From positions 1-36,731 of the forward strand of contig JAPEVH010000012.1 in assembly GCA_026645415.1 (NCBI GenBank): a DNA stretch of 36,731 nucleotides. Direction: 5' to 3'. The DNA comes from Candidatus Electronema sp. (GTDB lineage: Bacteria; Desulfobacterota; Desulfobulbia; Desulfobulbales; Desulfobulbaceae). Positions 23,536-31,890 of this stretch are shown here, piece by piece. Under the pieces are notes generated by a model. The model was not told where the DNA came from. It did not search any database and saw only the letters and a list, made by a program, of their open reading frames with translations. The translations under genes were made by a program, and so were the position numbers. The stretch's first letter is position 1. Each line of letters begins with the position of its first letter.

Positions 23536-23838
23536 TTAGGAATGAGAACCTAGCTCCTCAAATTCGGCAGGAAGAGAGGATTTTTTAGCATTGTTGCATT
23601 CTTTACAGCAAGGTACAAGGTTGCTTTTGACAGAGCGACCGCCTTTAGCAAGAGGCACAACATGATCCATAGTTAGCTCTTTAATTGGCACTTTGCGCTG
23701 GCAGTACCAACAGAGACCAGATGCAGCTTTTTGCTGCCACCACCGCGTCTTACGTAGTTCTCTGGCCTTTTGCCGTTCAGTTTTAATAAAGGCATCATCC
23801 AGACCAAAGCTAAAATCGTCCCAGTCATTTTTCGTCAT
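23536..23838 (-). CDS. HNH endonuclease domain protein
   Basis: The 100-residue protein carries a full HNH module: 'GLCWYCQRKV' (CxxC), 'LTMDHVVPLAKGGRS' (DH..P...GG), 'NLVPCCKECNNAKKS' (N..P.C..CN..K). These give the zinc-bound beta-beta-alpha-metal nuclease fold. Such small proteins occur in phages, near restriction systems and as conserved chromosomal genes of unknown role. Its start overlaps the end of folC by 14 bases on the same strand, so it is probably cotranscribed with folC. It is most likely a resident chromosomal gene. Confidence 0.85.
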   Translation of the reverse strand: MTKNDWDDFSFGLDDAFIKTERQKARELRKTRWWQQKAASGLCWYCQRKVPIKELTMDHVVPLAKGGRSVKSNLVPCCKECNNAKKSSLPAEFEELGSHS

Positions 23839-25117
23839 CAGTCAAATCTCCCAGCAGTAGAGAACGGGCTGCGCCGATCAGATAGAGTGAGCCTGAAATG
23901 CAGATTAGATCATCTTTATCCGCCAAAGTGCTTGCTTGTAGAATCGCCTTTTCAGGAAAAGTAATACAGATAGCTTTTGCTTGTAGATCTTCTGACAAGG
24001 CTACTTGTAACTGTTCTGGAGCAGCAGCCCGTTCTGAATCCGCTGCTTTAGTCAAAATAATGACATCTGCCAGTGGCGCGACCTCACTCAGCGCAGCCTT
24101 AATATCTTTGTCTGCCATTGCGCCCCAGACCAAAATCAGCCGTTTGTAGGAAAAATCACGCTGCAACGCATCACGCAAAGCGACTGCACCTGCTGGATTA
24201 TGCGCGCCATCTAAGAGAAACTGCTGCCCTTGAGCGGTGCGGAAATATTCCAACCTGCCAGGCCAGCGGGTTTGAGATAAACCAATACGAATCTGTTCCT
24301 CACTGATACTCCAGCCCTGTTGGCACAGGAGCTGAATCGCCGCCAAAGCTAGAGAACAGTTGCTGAGTTGATGTTGGCCATACAGCGGCATAGGTAGATC
24401 AGGCAAAAGCATTCCGTCTATACCGCGATATTTCCAGCCCGCATTGTCGCTGCTGCCGTCAAAATCATGGCCAAAAAGGAAGAAAGGTGCTTGCCGTTCC
24501 GCGCAGGTTTGGCTGATAACCTGACCAGACGCATCAGCCGCTACCCCGGAAAGCACTGGTACACCAGCCTTAATAATCCCGGCTTTTTCTGCGGCAATGG
24601 CTGCCAAGCTGCTGCCAAGGTGTTGCTCGTGATCCATACTCACATTGGTAATCACAGAGAGCAACGGCATAATCACATTGGTAGCATCCAACCTGCCCCC
24701 CATGCCAACTTCCAGAATAGCGCAATCAACTTCTTGCTCGGCAAACCAGAGCAGAGCCAAAGCCGTGGTGCATTCAAAATAGGTGATCTGACGACCATCC
24801 AACATTGCAGCAATTGTAGTGATCAGGCGGGCAAAATCCTCTTTGCTAATATATGCGCTGTTGATTTTAAAACGTTCCCGCACAGAGCTGAGATGCGGCG
24901 AAGTATAAAAAGCCGTTTTATATCCTGCTGCACAAAGAATGGAATGCAGGGTTGCACCAACCGAGCCTTTACCATTGGTGCCTGCGATGTGGATGCACTG
25001 TAAATGATGCTGCGGATTACCCAGTCGTTCCAGAAAGTGCTTCATGGAATCTAGCCCCAGCTTGATTTTAAAAAGCTGAAGCTGATCGAGAAATTGCCAA
25101 GCCTGCTGGTAGTTCAT
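23825..25117 (-). CDS. folC: Bifunctional folylpolyglutamate/dihydrofolate synthase
   Basis: The 430-residue Mur-ligase-type enzyme shows 'IHIAGTNGKGSVGATLHSIL' (P-loop), 'YTSPHLSSVRERFKIN', 'EVGMGGRLDATNVI', 'MDHEQHLGSSLAAIAAEKAG' and 'WPGRLEYFR...LLDGAHNPAG'. It adds glutamate to dihydropteroate and to folates using ATP in the cytoplasm. All expected catalytic motifs are present. The ATG at 25117 is chosen over a GTG at 25123. Ribosome binding sequence is weak. Confidence 0.95.
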   Translation of the reverse strand: MNYQQAWQFLDQLQLFKIKLGLDSMKHFLERLGNPQHHLQCIHIAGTNGKGSVGATLHSILCAAGYKTAFYTSPHLSSVRERFKINSAYISKEDFARLITTIAAMLDGRQITYFECTTALALLWFAEQEVDCAILEVGMGGRLDATNVIMPLLSVITNVSMDHEQHLGSSLAAIAAEKAGIIKAGVPVLSGVAADASGQVISQTCAERQAPFFLFGHDFDGSSDNAGWKYRGIDGMLLPDLPMPLYGQHQLSNCSLALAAIQLLCQQGWSISEEQIRIGLSQTRWPGRLEYFRTAQGQQFLLDGAHNPAGAVALRDALQRDFSYKRLILVWGAMADKDIKAALSEVAPLADVIILTKAADSERAAAPEQLQVALSEDLQAKAICITFPEKAILQASTLADKDDLICISGSLYLIGAARSLLLGDLTDDEK

Positions 25118-25197
25118 TGCCACTGCTATAAAAGATTGATTTGCGCTACTGTCTAGCCGAATCTTTTACCACAGCCACCTATGACCTGCAATCAATG

Positions 25198-25226
25198 TTG
25201 ACAGTCCTTGGCCTGCTGAGTACATT
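25198..25226 (+). promoter_or_regulatory. Possible sigma70 promoter upstream of the conserved hypothetical at 25273
   Basis: A perfect TTGACA at 25198-25203 is 17 bases from TACATT at 25221-25226. A second perfect TTGACA at 25230-25235 lies 16 bases from TGTAAC at 25252-25257, very close to the start codon. Both are in the divergent gap between folC and the next gene. Consensus match only. Confidence 0.45.
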
Positions 25227-25272
25227 TCTTTGACAGCGCAATTTAATCAACTGTAACAGCAAGACGAATCCC

Positions 25273-25659
25273 ATGAATTCTATGAATGAAATTTTCACTG
25301 AGGAGACGCTCCAAGAGCTTTTTCCTCCCCAACGCACCGCAGATTTTTTTGAAGCTCTGTTTGGTGATGCAGATGAAGGTGCCTATGATATTGCTCTCAG
25401 TTTTAAAGGCCAAGAGAGCAAGACGCTTCAGTTTAGCTTAGATCTCCATGAGCGGCCTGGACGTTGTTTAGCCTGTAACCTCACCAGCGGCCTGCCAGAA
25501 GTTTTTTCTCGGCATAAAGTGATTGATATTGCTGGCCTAGTAGCTGATGTTGAAAAAAAGTTGGGAGGTGCTACCAGATGCAGTGACTGGGAATTGGGCC
25601 GTACCCAGCAAATGAGCCGGAGTCTGCACTGTATTCCTTTGCAGATCACTTTAGCGTAG
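25273..25659 (+). CDS. Conserved deltaproteobacterial hypothetical protein
   Basis: The 128-residue soluble protein reads 'FTEETLQELFPPQRTADFFE', 'ALFGDADEGAYDIALSFKG', 'LHERPGRCLACNLTSGLPEV' and 'FSRHKVIDIAGLV'. It ends 'WELGRTQQMSRSLHCIPLQI'. I recognise it as a type found widely in deltaproteobacteria, sometimes misnamed 'pancreas/duodenum homeobox protein 1'. It has no homeodomain and no known role. Two cysteines at CLAC might be functional. An internal ATG at 25282 is an alternative start. It heads a plus-strand run with the methyltransferase. Confidence 0.7.
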   Translation: MNSMNEIFTEETLQELFPPQRTADFFEALFGDADEGAYDIALSFKGQESKTLQFSLDLHERPGRCLACNLTSGLPEVFSRHKVIDIAGLVADVEKKLGGATRCSDWELGRTQQMSRSLHCIPLQITLA

Positions 25660-25696
25660 TTCATTCGTCATAATCATTCTTCTTGGGGAAATGGCC

Positions 25697-26296
25697 ATGC
25701 GGGAAAAACATGAGTGGGACGAGCGGTATGATCAAAAAAAACTGCCTTGGGACACAGGTCGCCCAGACAGTCATCTTATCCAGTTGCTTTCTAGCTGGCC
25801 GAAATGCGGTGGTAAAATTCTGGAGATCGGCTGCGGCACTGGTACTAATTCCGTTTGGCTTGCAGAACAGGGCTTTCAAGTCACAGGCATGGACATTTCC
25901 TCGAGTGCAATTACACTCGCTCGGCAACGGGCTGAAGAAAAGGGCGTGGACTGCACGTTTGCTGATGCGGATTTCCTTGTTAGCGCAATGGAGGCAAACC
26001 AATTTTCTCTTGTTTTTGATCGAGGCTGCTTCCATGTAATGGGCAGCGATGAGCGCAGAAACCTGTTTATTCAGCAGGTTGCCGCTGGCCTTATTCCTGG
26101 CGGACTCTGGTTCAGCCTGATTGGTAATAAAGATCAAGTGATGGATGGTGAAGGCCCACCGCGTCTTTCTGCCACGCAGGTCTGTGCAGCAGTGGAACCT
26201 CTCTTTGAAGTCCTGCATATAGAAAGTTGTATTTCCGATTCTAACCAACTAGGAACTATGCGTTTTTGGCAGTGTCTTATGCGGGTGCGCAAATAA
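25697..26296 (+). CDS. Class I SAM-dependent methyltransferase
   Basis: The 199-residue protein begins with 'EWDERYDQKKLPWDTGRPD' and has motif I ILEIGCGTGTNSVWLAEQG. The acidic residue ending motif II is in 'VTGMDISSSAI', and motif IV-like 'FDRGCFHVMG' follows. This pattern resembles thiopurine/tellurite-type small-molecule methyltransferases. The substrate is not predictable. The ATG at 25697 is preferred because GGGGA lies about seven bases upstream. The ATG at 25691 is too close to that site. Confidence 0.85.
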   Translation: MREKHEWDERYDQKKLPWDTGRPDSHLIQLLSSWPKCGGKILEIGCGTGTNSVWLAEQGFQVTGMDISSSAITLARQRAEEKGVDCTFADADFLVSAMEANQFSLVFDRGCFHVMGSDERRNLFIQQVAAGLIPGGLWFSLIGNKDQVMDGEGPPRLSATQVCAAVEPLFEVLHIESCISDSNQLGTMRFWQCLMRVRK

Positions 26297-26341
26297 CGCA
26301 ACATACGGCAATCTCATTCAATTCCTGTGGGACAAAGCATC

Positions 26342-26884
26342 ATGACAAGCAGAATCAGCAAAATATTCCTGCTTTTGGCAGTGCTTCCTCTACTTTTTGG
26401 CTGCGGAATAAAAAAAAGAGCGGAAGCTGTCTGGGAGAAGATGCCATCGTGGAACAAACAGAGTCGCTATCCTACTGGCATAACCTATCCACCTACAAGT
26501 AAAGAAAAAACTATATTTAAAGCAGATCAAGCTCTGCCGAATTGCAAGGTTTTTGCCCATCTGCTGATCTGGACTCCGGCAGGAGCCAATGGGTTAAGTA
26601 TTGCTCAGGCAGCAGAGAAAGAAGCTGCCTTTCACGGTGCCGACATGCTCCTTATTGGCAGAAGTCGTTTTGCCAAAGATGACAAAGGATTACGTTTCAT
26701 CTATTACGGCCCAGAACAGCCTTATAGTTGCCGAGACAATTGGGAAGGATGGAAATTCGGCTACGAAGACTGGATCAATCAAGGAAATTGGGTCAGTATG
26801 GGCTACGCAGAATGGAGTAACGCTGATGCTCGTTTTAATTTTCCAGTAGTGATACAGGCTGCCTTTCTTCGTTGTCAGGAATAG
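26342..26884 (+). CDS. Putative lipoprotein of unknown function
   Basis: The 180-residue protein starts MTSRISKIFLLLAVLPLLFG followed by C, a clear type II signal with lipobox LFGC. The mature part is aromatic-rich ('YPTGITYPPTSKEK', 'LPNCKVFAHLLIW', 'AAFHGADMLLIGRSRF', 'FIYYGPEQPYSC'). The AAxxGADxLLIG stretch recalls small outer-membrane lipoproteins that carry an alpha/beta 'heavy-metal-like' fold. That comparison is weak and I do not recognise a family. It lies between the methyltransferase and holA. A GTG at 26327 is also in frame. Confidence 0.7.
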   Translation: MTSRISKIFLLLAVLPLLFGCGIKKRAEAVWEKMPSWNKQSRYPTGITYPPTSKEKTIFKADQALPNCKVFAHLLIWTPAGANGLSIAQAAEKEAAFHGADMLLIGRSRFAKDDKGLRFIYYGPEQPYSCRDNWEGWKFGYEDWINQGNWVSMGYAEWSNADARFNFPVVIQAAFLRCQE

Positions 26885-27003
26885 TTGACTAAAATATCTC
26901 AATACATTTTTTTCTGTGCCCGCAGGTATTATACGCAATTTTAACATTGCCATAAGCCTGCGCTATTTTTTACGGTTAGTCTTGATACATCCATCTCTCC
27001 ATT

Positions 27004-28374
27004 ATGCCCGTTTACGACCGCAGTAAGTTGAATGAGTTGCTTCGCGAGATGAGCAGCGGCACAGTTATGCCTGCCTATCTGCTCTTTGGTGAGCATACTC
27101 TTTGCCGCCAGGCTGCTGATAAAATTGTCGAAGCATTAAAAGCTACTACGCACAATATTGATGGCGACAATGAAGACCCAAATACTACGTTAGCCAAGCT
27201 GCGCAGCTTTAGTCTGCTCGGTGGTCGGCAGATTTATCGAGTCAATGGAACTCGGCTTTTTTTCTCCAAAAATGTGGCGGAAAATATTTGGAAAAGGGTG
27301 GTTAAGACTTGGGAGGATGGGACTCCAGACAAAGCAGCGCGGCAGCTCCGAGCTATGCTAGATGCTGCCGGTTTAGATACAACAGAAGATCCTGCCGACC
27401 TTAGTGGAGAGCAGTGGAAAAAATGTTTTGGTTTTGCCAAACCGACAGGCAGCCTGAGTTGGACAGCAACGCTCTTGGCAGATTCAGCAGATAATAACGT
27501 AGCCACTCGTTCTAGCGGCAATGCAGGTGAGCAAGTCTTGGCTGCCCTTGAGGCAGGTATTCCTACAAATAATGTCTTGCTTCTCCTTGCTGAAGAGGTG
27601 GACAAACGGAAAAAACTCTATAAGTCTTTTAGTGCAAAATATGCTGTTGTTGATCTAAGCGTCGAGAGCGGCTCCTCTTCCCAGGCTAAAAAAGCGCAGG
27701 ACGTGGTTCTGCGAGAACAAATCAGCCAGACGTTACGCAGTTTAGGTAAGAGCATGTCAGGCGAGGTCATGGTACAGTTGCTGGAGCGAGTGGGCTTTCA
27801 TCCTGCTGCCGTGGTGACAGAGACAGAAAAATTGGCTCTGTCTGTTGGTGATGCGCCACAAATTACCTTGGATGATCTCAATCGGATGGTAGGCCGCACT
27901 CGTGAGGATGCAGTTTTTGAACTGACTGAGGCTGTGGGCAACAAAAATTTGGAACAGGCTTTACTGGTCGCGTCGCGTCTTCAAGAAAATGGTATTCATG
28001 GATTGGCGGTGCTTGCAACCTTACGAAATTTCACCCGCAGCTTACTTCTTTTTCGCAGTCTGTTGGAGCAGGCACAGTACCACTATCGCCCCGGCCTTTC
28101 TCCAAAGATTTTTCAGGAGCAATGCCTCCCCTTGCTCAAGAGTAATCCACGCTGGCAAACTGAACTTGGCGGCCATCCATTTGCTTTATATATGAAATTT
28201 AAAACAGCCTCTACTTTTTCCCTCCCACAGCTTTCTTTATGGCTGGGCCTGATTCTTGCTGCTGATCGTCGGCTGAAAGGCTCTCCAGTGGCAGCAGAAA
28301 CCGTGCTTCAGCACCTTCTACTCTCCCTATTTTTTGAAACGAAAAATAATGGAGCCTTGCAAAATCAGAATTGA
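27004..28374 (+). CDS. holA: DNA polymerase III delta subunit
   Basis: The 456-residue protein begins 'MPAYLLFGEHTLCRQAADKI', the usual HolA N terminus (the Y-L-F-G-E element). It then has 'LRSFSLLGGRQIYRV', and later 'LVQLLERVG' like helices and 'DLNRMVGRTREDAVFELTEA', the signature of the third domain. It loads the beta clamp as part of the clamp-loader complex. It is clearly longer than the E. coli protein (about 343), mainly through an insert around residues 100-180 (for example 'TTEDPADLSGEQWKKCFGF'). The ATG at 27004 follows a 119-base gap. Confidence 0.9.
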   Translation: MPVYDRSKLNELLREMSSGTVMPAYLLFGEHTLCRQAADKIVEALKATTHNIDGDNEDPNTTLAKLRSFSLLGGRQIYRVNGTRLFFSKNVAENIWKRVVKTWEDGTPDKAARQLRAMLDAAGLDTTEDPADLSGEQWKKCFGFAKPTGSLSWTATLLADSADNNVATRSSGNAGEQVLAALEAGIPTNNVLLLLAEEVDKRKKLYKSFSAKYAVVDLSVESGSSSQAKKAQDVVLREQISQTLRSLGKSMSGEVMVQLLERVGFHPAAVVTETEKLALSVGDAPQITLDDLNRMVGRTREDAVFELTEAVGNKNLEQALLVASRLQENGIHGLAVLATLRNFTRSLLLFRSLLEQAQYHYRPGLSPKIFQEQCLPLLKSNPRWQTELGGHPFALYMKFKTASTFSLPQLSLWLGLILAADRRLKGSPVAAETVLQHLLLSLFFETKNNGALQNQN

Positions 28375-28497
28375 ACATTATACAATAGAAAAAGGAAGAG
28401 CTTTTTGTTCCGGCAGTTTGAGACCATACCAGTGGTCAGTTGCTCAATTTGTCGGAGTATAACTATTAAGTAAACGGAGCAGCAGGCCGCCGGAAAC

Positions 28498-28812
28498 ATG
28501 GGTATTACACTTTCAGGAACTAGAGAAGAAACCTTAACCAAAGATCGGGTAAAGCTCCAAGAGCCGCCTCTCTACAAGGTACTTCTCCATAACGACGATT
28601 ACACGACTATGGACTTTGTAGTCATGATTCTTGAGGTTGTTTTTGGCAAAAATACTGCTGAAGCCACCGCGATCATGCTCAATGTCCATCATCAGGGCCA
28701 AGGCGTAGCAGGTATTTATTCTCGTGAAATCGGCGAAACAAAGGTTGCGGAAGTGCATCAGCTCGCGAGGAAAAGTCAATATCCTCTGAAATGCTCTTTA
28801 GAGCGGGCCTAA
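28498..28812 (+). CDS. clpS: ATP-dependent Clp protease adaptor ClpS
   Basis: The 104-residue adaptor has 'PPLYKVLLHNDDYTTMDFVV' (the N-degron pocket segment N-D-D-Y/F-T), then 'EVVFGKNTAEATAIMLNVHH' and 'GVAGIYSREIGETKV'. It delivers N-end rule substrates to ClpAP. CGGAAAC immediately before the ATG may serve as a weak ribosome binding site. It lies 48 bases before clpA, the normal pairing. Confidence 0.95.
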   Translation: MGITLSGTREETLTKDRVKLQEPPLYKVLLHNDDYTTMDFVVMILEVVFGKNTAEATAIMLNVHHQGQGVAGIYSREIGETKVAEVHQLARKSQYPLKCSLERA

Positions 28813-28860
28813 AACCGGCATCTGGCTTTCAACTTAAAAAAATTTACATGGGATGCCATC

Positions 28861-31161
28861 ATGTTAAGCCGAAAATTAGAATTGGCCCTGATCAAGGCCA
28901 TCAAAGAAGCGAAATCGAAGAGGCATGAATATGTGACTGTTGAACACATGCTCTGGGGACTGTTGCATGATGATACAACTTCGCAGATTATTGAGCAGTG
29001 TGGAGGCAGTAACGAATCACTCAGAGAACGGCTAGAGGAATTTCTGGCTGCTGGGATTCCGCTCCTTCAGACTGGCAAAAGCGAGCCGTCCCAGACAGTC
29101 GCTTTTAATCGAGTTTTACAGCGGGCAGTCAATCATGTTCAAGGATCAGGCAAGCGAGAGGTAGACACTGGCGATGTTTTAGTTTCTATTTTTGCCGAGC
29201 CAGATTCTCATGCCGTCTATTTTCTTGGCAGTGAGGGCGTGGGCAGATTAGAAGTCATGGAGTATCTTTCCCATCACATGGCGGAAAGTTTGCCTAAAGA
29301 TTCTTCGCTGCCGCTGTCTCGTCAGGCAGAGCAGCCAGAAGCCACACCAACAGCTCCGCCGAAAAAGAAAAAAGATAGTGACGAAGAAGTATTGGATCAG
29401 TACACAGTCAACTTTGCTGAGTTAGCAGCATCAGGTAAAATCGACCCGCTGATCGGCAGAGGCCCTGAGTTAGAGCGGATGATGCAGGTACTTTGCCGCC
29501 GTCGCAAGAACAACCCGCTGCTTGTTGGTGAGCCGGGTGTAGGTAAAACTGCCATTGCTGAAGGATTGGCACTACGTATTCATGATGATGCAGTGAGCCG
29601 TCAAAGTGATCAGCCTGATCCCGCCAAATTAGTTCCAGCATTGCTTCAGGACACTACGATTTATATGCTCGACATGGGTTCTTTGGTTGCCGGTACCAAA
29701 TATCGGGGCGATTTCGAGAAGCGCCTCAAAGCGGTGGTTTCCGCTATCGGCAAGCTGGAGAATGCCATTCTTTTTATTGATGAGATGCACACCATTGTTG
29801 GTGCAGGCGCGACCAGTGGTGGTTCTATGGATGCTTCCAACCTACTCAAGCCTGCGCTTCAGGCCGGAACCCTGCGCTGCATTGGCTCTACGACTTACGA
29901 GGAATACAAAAACCACATTGAAAAGGATCGTGCCCTGTCGCGCCGTTTCCAGAAAATCGATGTGGAGGAGCCGTCTGTGGAAGACACCTGCTCTATTTTG
30001 CGCGGCCTCCAGCCCCGTTATGAGCAGCACCATCAGCTTACCTATTCTGATGAGGCAATTCTCGCTGCGGCTGAGTTGGCCAACCGCTACATCAATGACC
30101 GTTTTCTGCCAGACAAGGCCATTGACGTGATGGATGAGGTCGGTGCCTCTCTACGTCTGGCTGGAAAAAGCGGTAGTACCGTGACGTTATCTGATGTAGA
30201 AGCCATTGTCTCCAAAATGGCGCGAGTGCCCGTGGTCTCCAAAACAGGCAACGAGACAGAAGGGCTGCGTTATTTAGAGAAAAAGTTAAAGTCAGTGATT
30301 TTTGGTCAGGATGAGGCGATTATTGAGGTAACGCGGGCCGTGAAGCGGGCGAGAGCTGGTCTAGGTAATCCCTACGCACCTGCTGGCTCTTTCCTTTTTG
30401 CTGGGCCAACTGGTGTGGGTAAAACAGAGGTAGCTCGCCAGCTTGCTCAGTCTTTGTCAGTCAATTTTGAACGTTTCGACATGAGCGAGTACATGGAGAA
30501 GCACGCTGTGTCTCGGCTGATCGGTGCGCCTCCAGGCTATATTGGCTTTGAACAGGGCGGTCTGCTCACTGATGCGATTCGCAAACATCCGCACACGGTA
30601 TTGCTTTTGGATGAGATTGAAAAGGCGCATCCTGATGTGTTCTCTGTTCTGCTTCAGGTTATGGATCATTCGACCTTAACTGATAACAGCGGCAGACGGG
30701 CGGATTTCCGCAACGTGATCTTGATCATGACCACCAATGCAGGCGCACGGGAGATGAGCGAGCGGACCATTGGTTTCACCGGTGATTCTAAGGGTAAGGA
30801 GCAGAAAGCTCTGAAAAATCTCTTCTCACCAGAGTTCAGAAACCGCTTGGACAGCATCATCACCTTCCATCCACTTCAGATGCTTGCGGTAGAACGGGTT
30901 GTTGGCAAGATGATTCATGAGCTTGAAGGCCAGCTTGCTGATAAAAACGTGAGCATCAACTTGACCCCAGCAGCTCGTAAACAGTTAGCTGAACGAGGCT
31001 ATGATCCGGCCTACGGTGCCCGGCCTATGCGCAGGTTGATTATGAGGGAAATCGGTGACGTACTAACCGAAGAAATCCTTTTTGGCAAACTGAGCAAGGG
31101 CGGTAAAGTACGGGTTGGTTCGAGTAAGGGTAAATTGACTTTTGAGTATTCCCGCCGCTAA
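28861..31161 (+). CDS. clpA: ATP-dependent Clp protease ATP-binding subunit ClpA
   Basis: The 766-residue AAA+ unfoldase has an N domain (about 1-150, two Clp-N repeats) and a charged linker with [10 protein letters not shown]1 has Walker [10 protein letters not shown] near 224 and Walker B LFIDEMHT near 303. D2 has Walker [10 protein letters not shown] near 514 and [14 protein letters not shown]. There is no ClpB-type middle coiled coil. It unfolds substrates for ClpP, with ClpS as adaptor. A strong terminator follows. Confidence 0.97.
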   Translation: MLSRKLELALIKAIKEAKSKRHEYVTVEHMLWGLLHDDTTSQIIEQCGGSNESLRERLEEFLAAGIPLLQTGKSEPSQTVAFNRVLQRAVNHVQGSGKREVDTGDVLVSIFAEPDSHAVYFLGSEGVGRLEVMEYLSHHMAESLPKDSSLPLSRQAEQPEATPTAPPKKKKDSDEEVLDQYTVNFAELAASGKIDPLIGRGPELERMMQVLCRRRKNNPLLVGEPGVGKTAIAEGLALRIHDDAVSRQSDQPDPAKLVPALLQDTTIYMLDMGSLVAGTKYRGDFEKRLKAVVSAIGKLENAILFIDEMHTIVGAGATSGGSMDASNLLKPALQAGTLRCIGSTTYEEYKNHIEKDRALSRRFQKIDVEEPSVEDTCSILRGLQPRYEQHHQLTYSDEAILAAAELANRYINDRFLPDKAIDVMDEVGASLRLAGKSGSTVTLSDVEAIVSKMARVPVVSKTGNETEGLRYLEKKLKSVIFGQDEAIIEVTRAVKRARAGLGNPYAPAGSFLFAGPTGVGKTEVARQLAQSLSVNFERFDMSEYMEKHAVSRLIGAPPGYIGFEQGGLLTDAIRKHPHTVLLLDEIEKAHPDVFSVLLQVMDHSTLTDNSGRRADFRNVILIMTTNAGAREMSERTIGFTGDSKGKEQKALKNLFSPEFRNRLDSIITFHPLQMLAVERVVGKMIHELEGQLADKNVSINLTPAARKQLAERGYDPAYGARPMRRLIMREIGDVLTEEILFGKLSKGGKVRVGSSKGKLTFEYSRR

Positions 31162-31170
31162 ACTCTATTG

Positions 31171-31209
31171 AGTCTGACTAAGATCTACCTTAGTCAGACT
31201 TTTCTTTTT
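31171..31209 (+). terminator. Rho-independent terminator after clpA
   Basis: Perfect twelve-base arms AGTCTGACTAAG (31171-31182) and CTTAGTCAGACT (31189-31200) with a six-base loop are followed by TTTCTTTTT. It lies ten bases past the clpA stop. This is the best terminator in the window. Confidence 0.95.
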
Positions 31210-31233
31210 CGGATCCCATAACAATTTGTAAGC

Positions 31234-31770
31234 ATGACTACGCTTACCCTTGTCACTGGCGGCAGCCGTTCTGGGAAATCTGCCTTTGCCCAGCAGCTTG
31301 CCGAATCTATTGACGCGCCTCGGCTTTTTCTTGCCACCTGTCCTAATTTTGATGCGGAAATGGACGACCGCGTCCGCAGGCATCGCCATGACCGAGAAGG
31401 CCGAAATTGGCAGACCATCGAAGAAGCGTTGCAGCTTACCGAATTATTAGCATCCCGCCCTGCTGGTGAAACTGTACTTGTTGATTGTTTGACCCTCTGG
31501 ATCAGCAATCTGATGTATAGCGCAGAGCAAAATCACAGCGAAATCACCGAAGAAAACATGATATTCTTAGCGCATCAGCTCGGTGCAGCAGCCCGTCATC
31601 ATCAAGGGCAAGTTATCATGGTTGCTAATGAAGTGGGCTTGGGTATCGTCCCAGATAATCCAACGACCCGCCGTTTCCGCGACTTAGCTGGTCGCTGCAA
31701 TCAGACCATTGCTGCTCTCGCTGATAAGGTCTTTCTCGTCTGTTGCGGCATTCCCCTGCAAATCAAGTAA
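31234..31770 (+). CDS. cobU: Adenosylcobinamide kinase / adenosylcobinamide-phosphate guanylyltransferase
   Basis: The 178-residue CobU protein has P-loop TGGSRSGKS at residues 8-16, then 'FLATCPNFDAEMDDRVRRH', 'DCLTLWISNLM', and 'VANEVGLGIVPDNPTTRRF'. It phosphorylates adenosylcobinamide and then adds GMP, late steps of B12 assembly or salvage. No other cobalamin gene is visible nearby, so it is isolated here. It follows the clpA terminator and is probably transcribed from its own promoter. Confidence 0.93.
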   Translation: MTTLTLVTGGSRSGKSAFAQQLAESIDAPRLFLATCPNFDAEMDDRVRRHRHDREGRNWQTIEEALQLTELLASRPAGETVLVDCLTLWISNLMYSAEQNHSEITEENMIFLAHQLGAAARHHQGQVIMVANEVGLGIVPDNPTTRRFRDLAGRCNQTIAALADKVFLVCCGIPLQIK

Positions 31771-31890
31771 TCCACGCGACCTGCTTTTTCTTCCTTTTCT
31801 CATCCGAGCAGCATATACTGCAACAATTTGCAGGTAGGCCTGCTCTTAGCACGTCTTTTCTCTCTTCAATTTTATACGAACAGGCAGTCT

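Noticed and set aside
25661-26248. Minus-strand 195-codon frame opposite the methyltransferase
   Set aside because: The opposite strand carries a textbook SAM-binding motif; this is a shadow.
28375-28497. Promoter for clpS
   Set aside because: TTGCTC and TATAAC are present but only 12 bases apart, too close for a sigma70 promoter.
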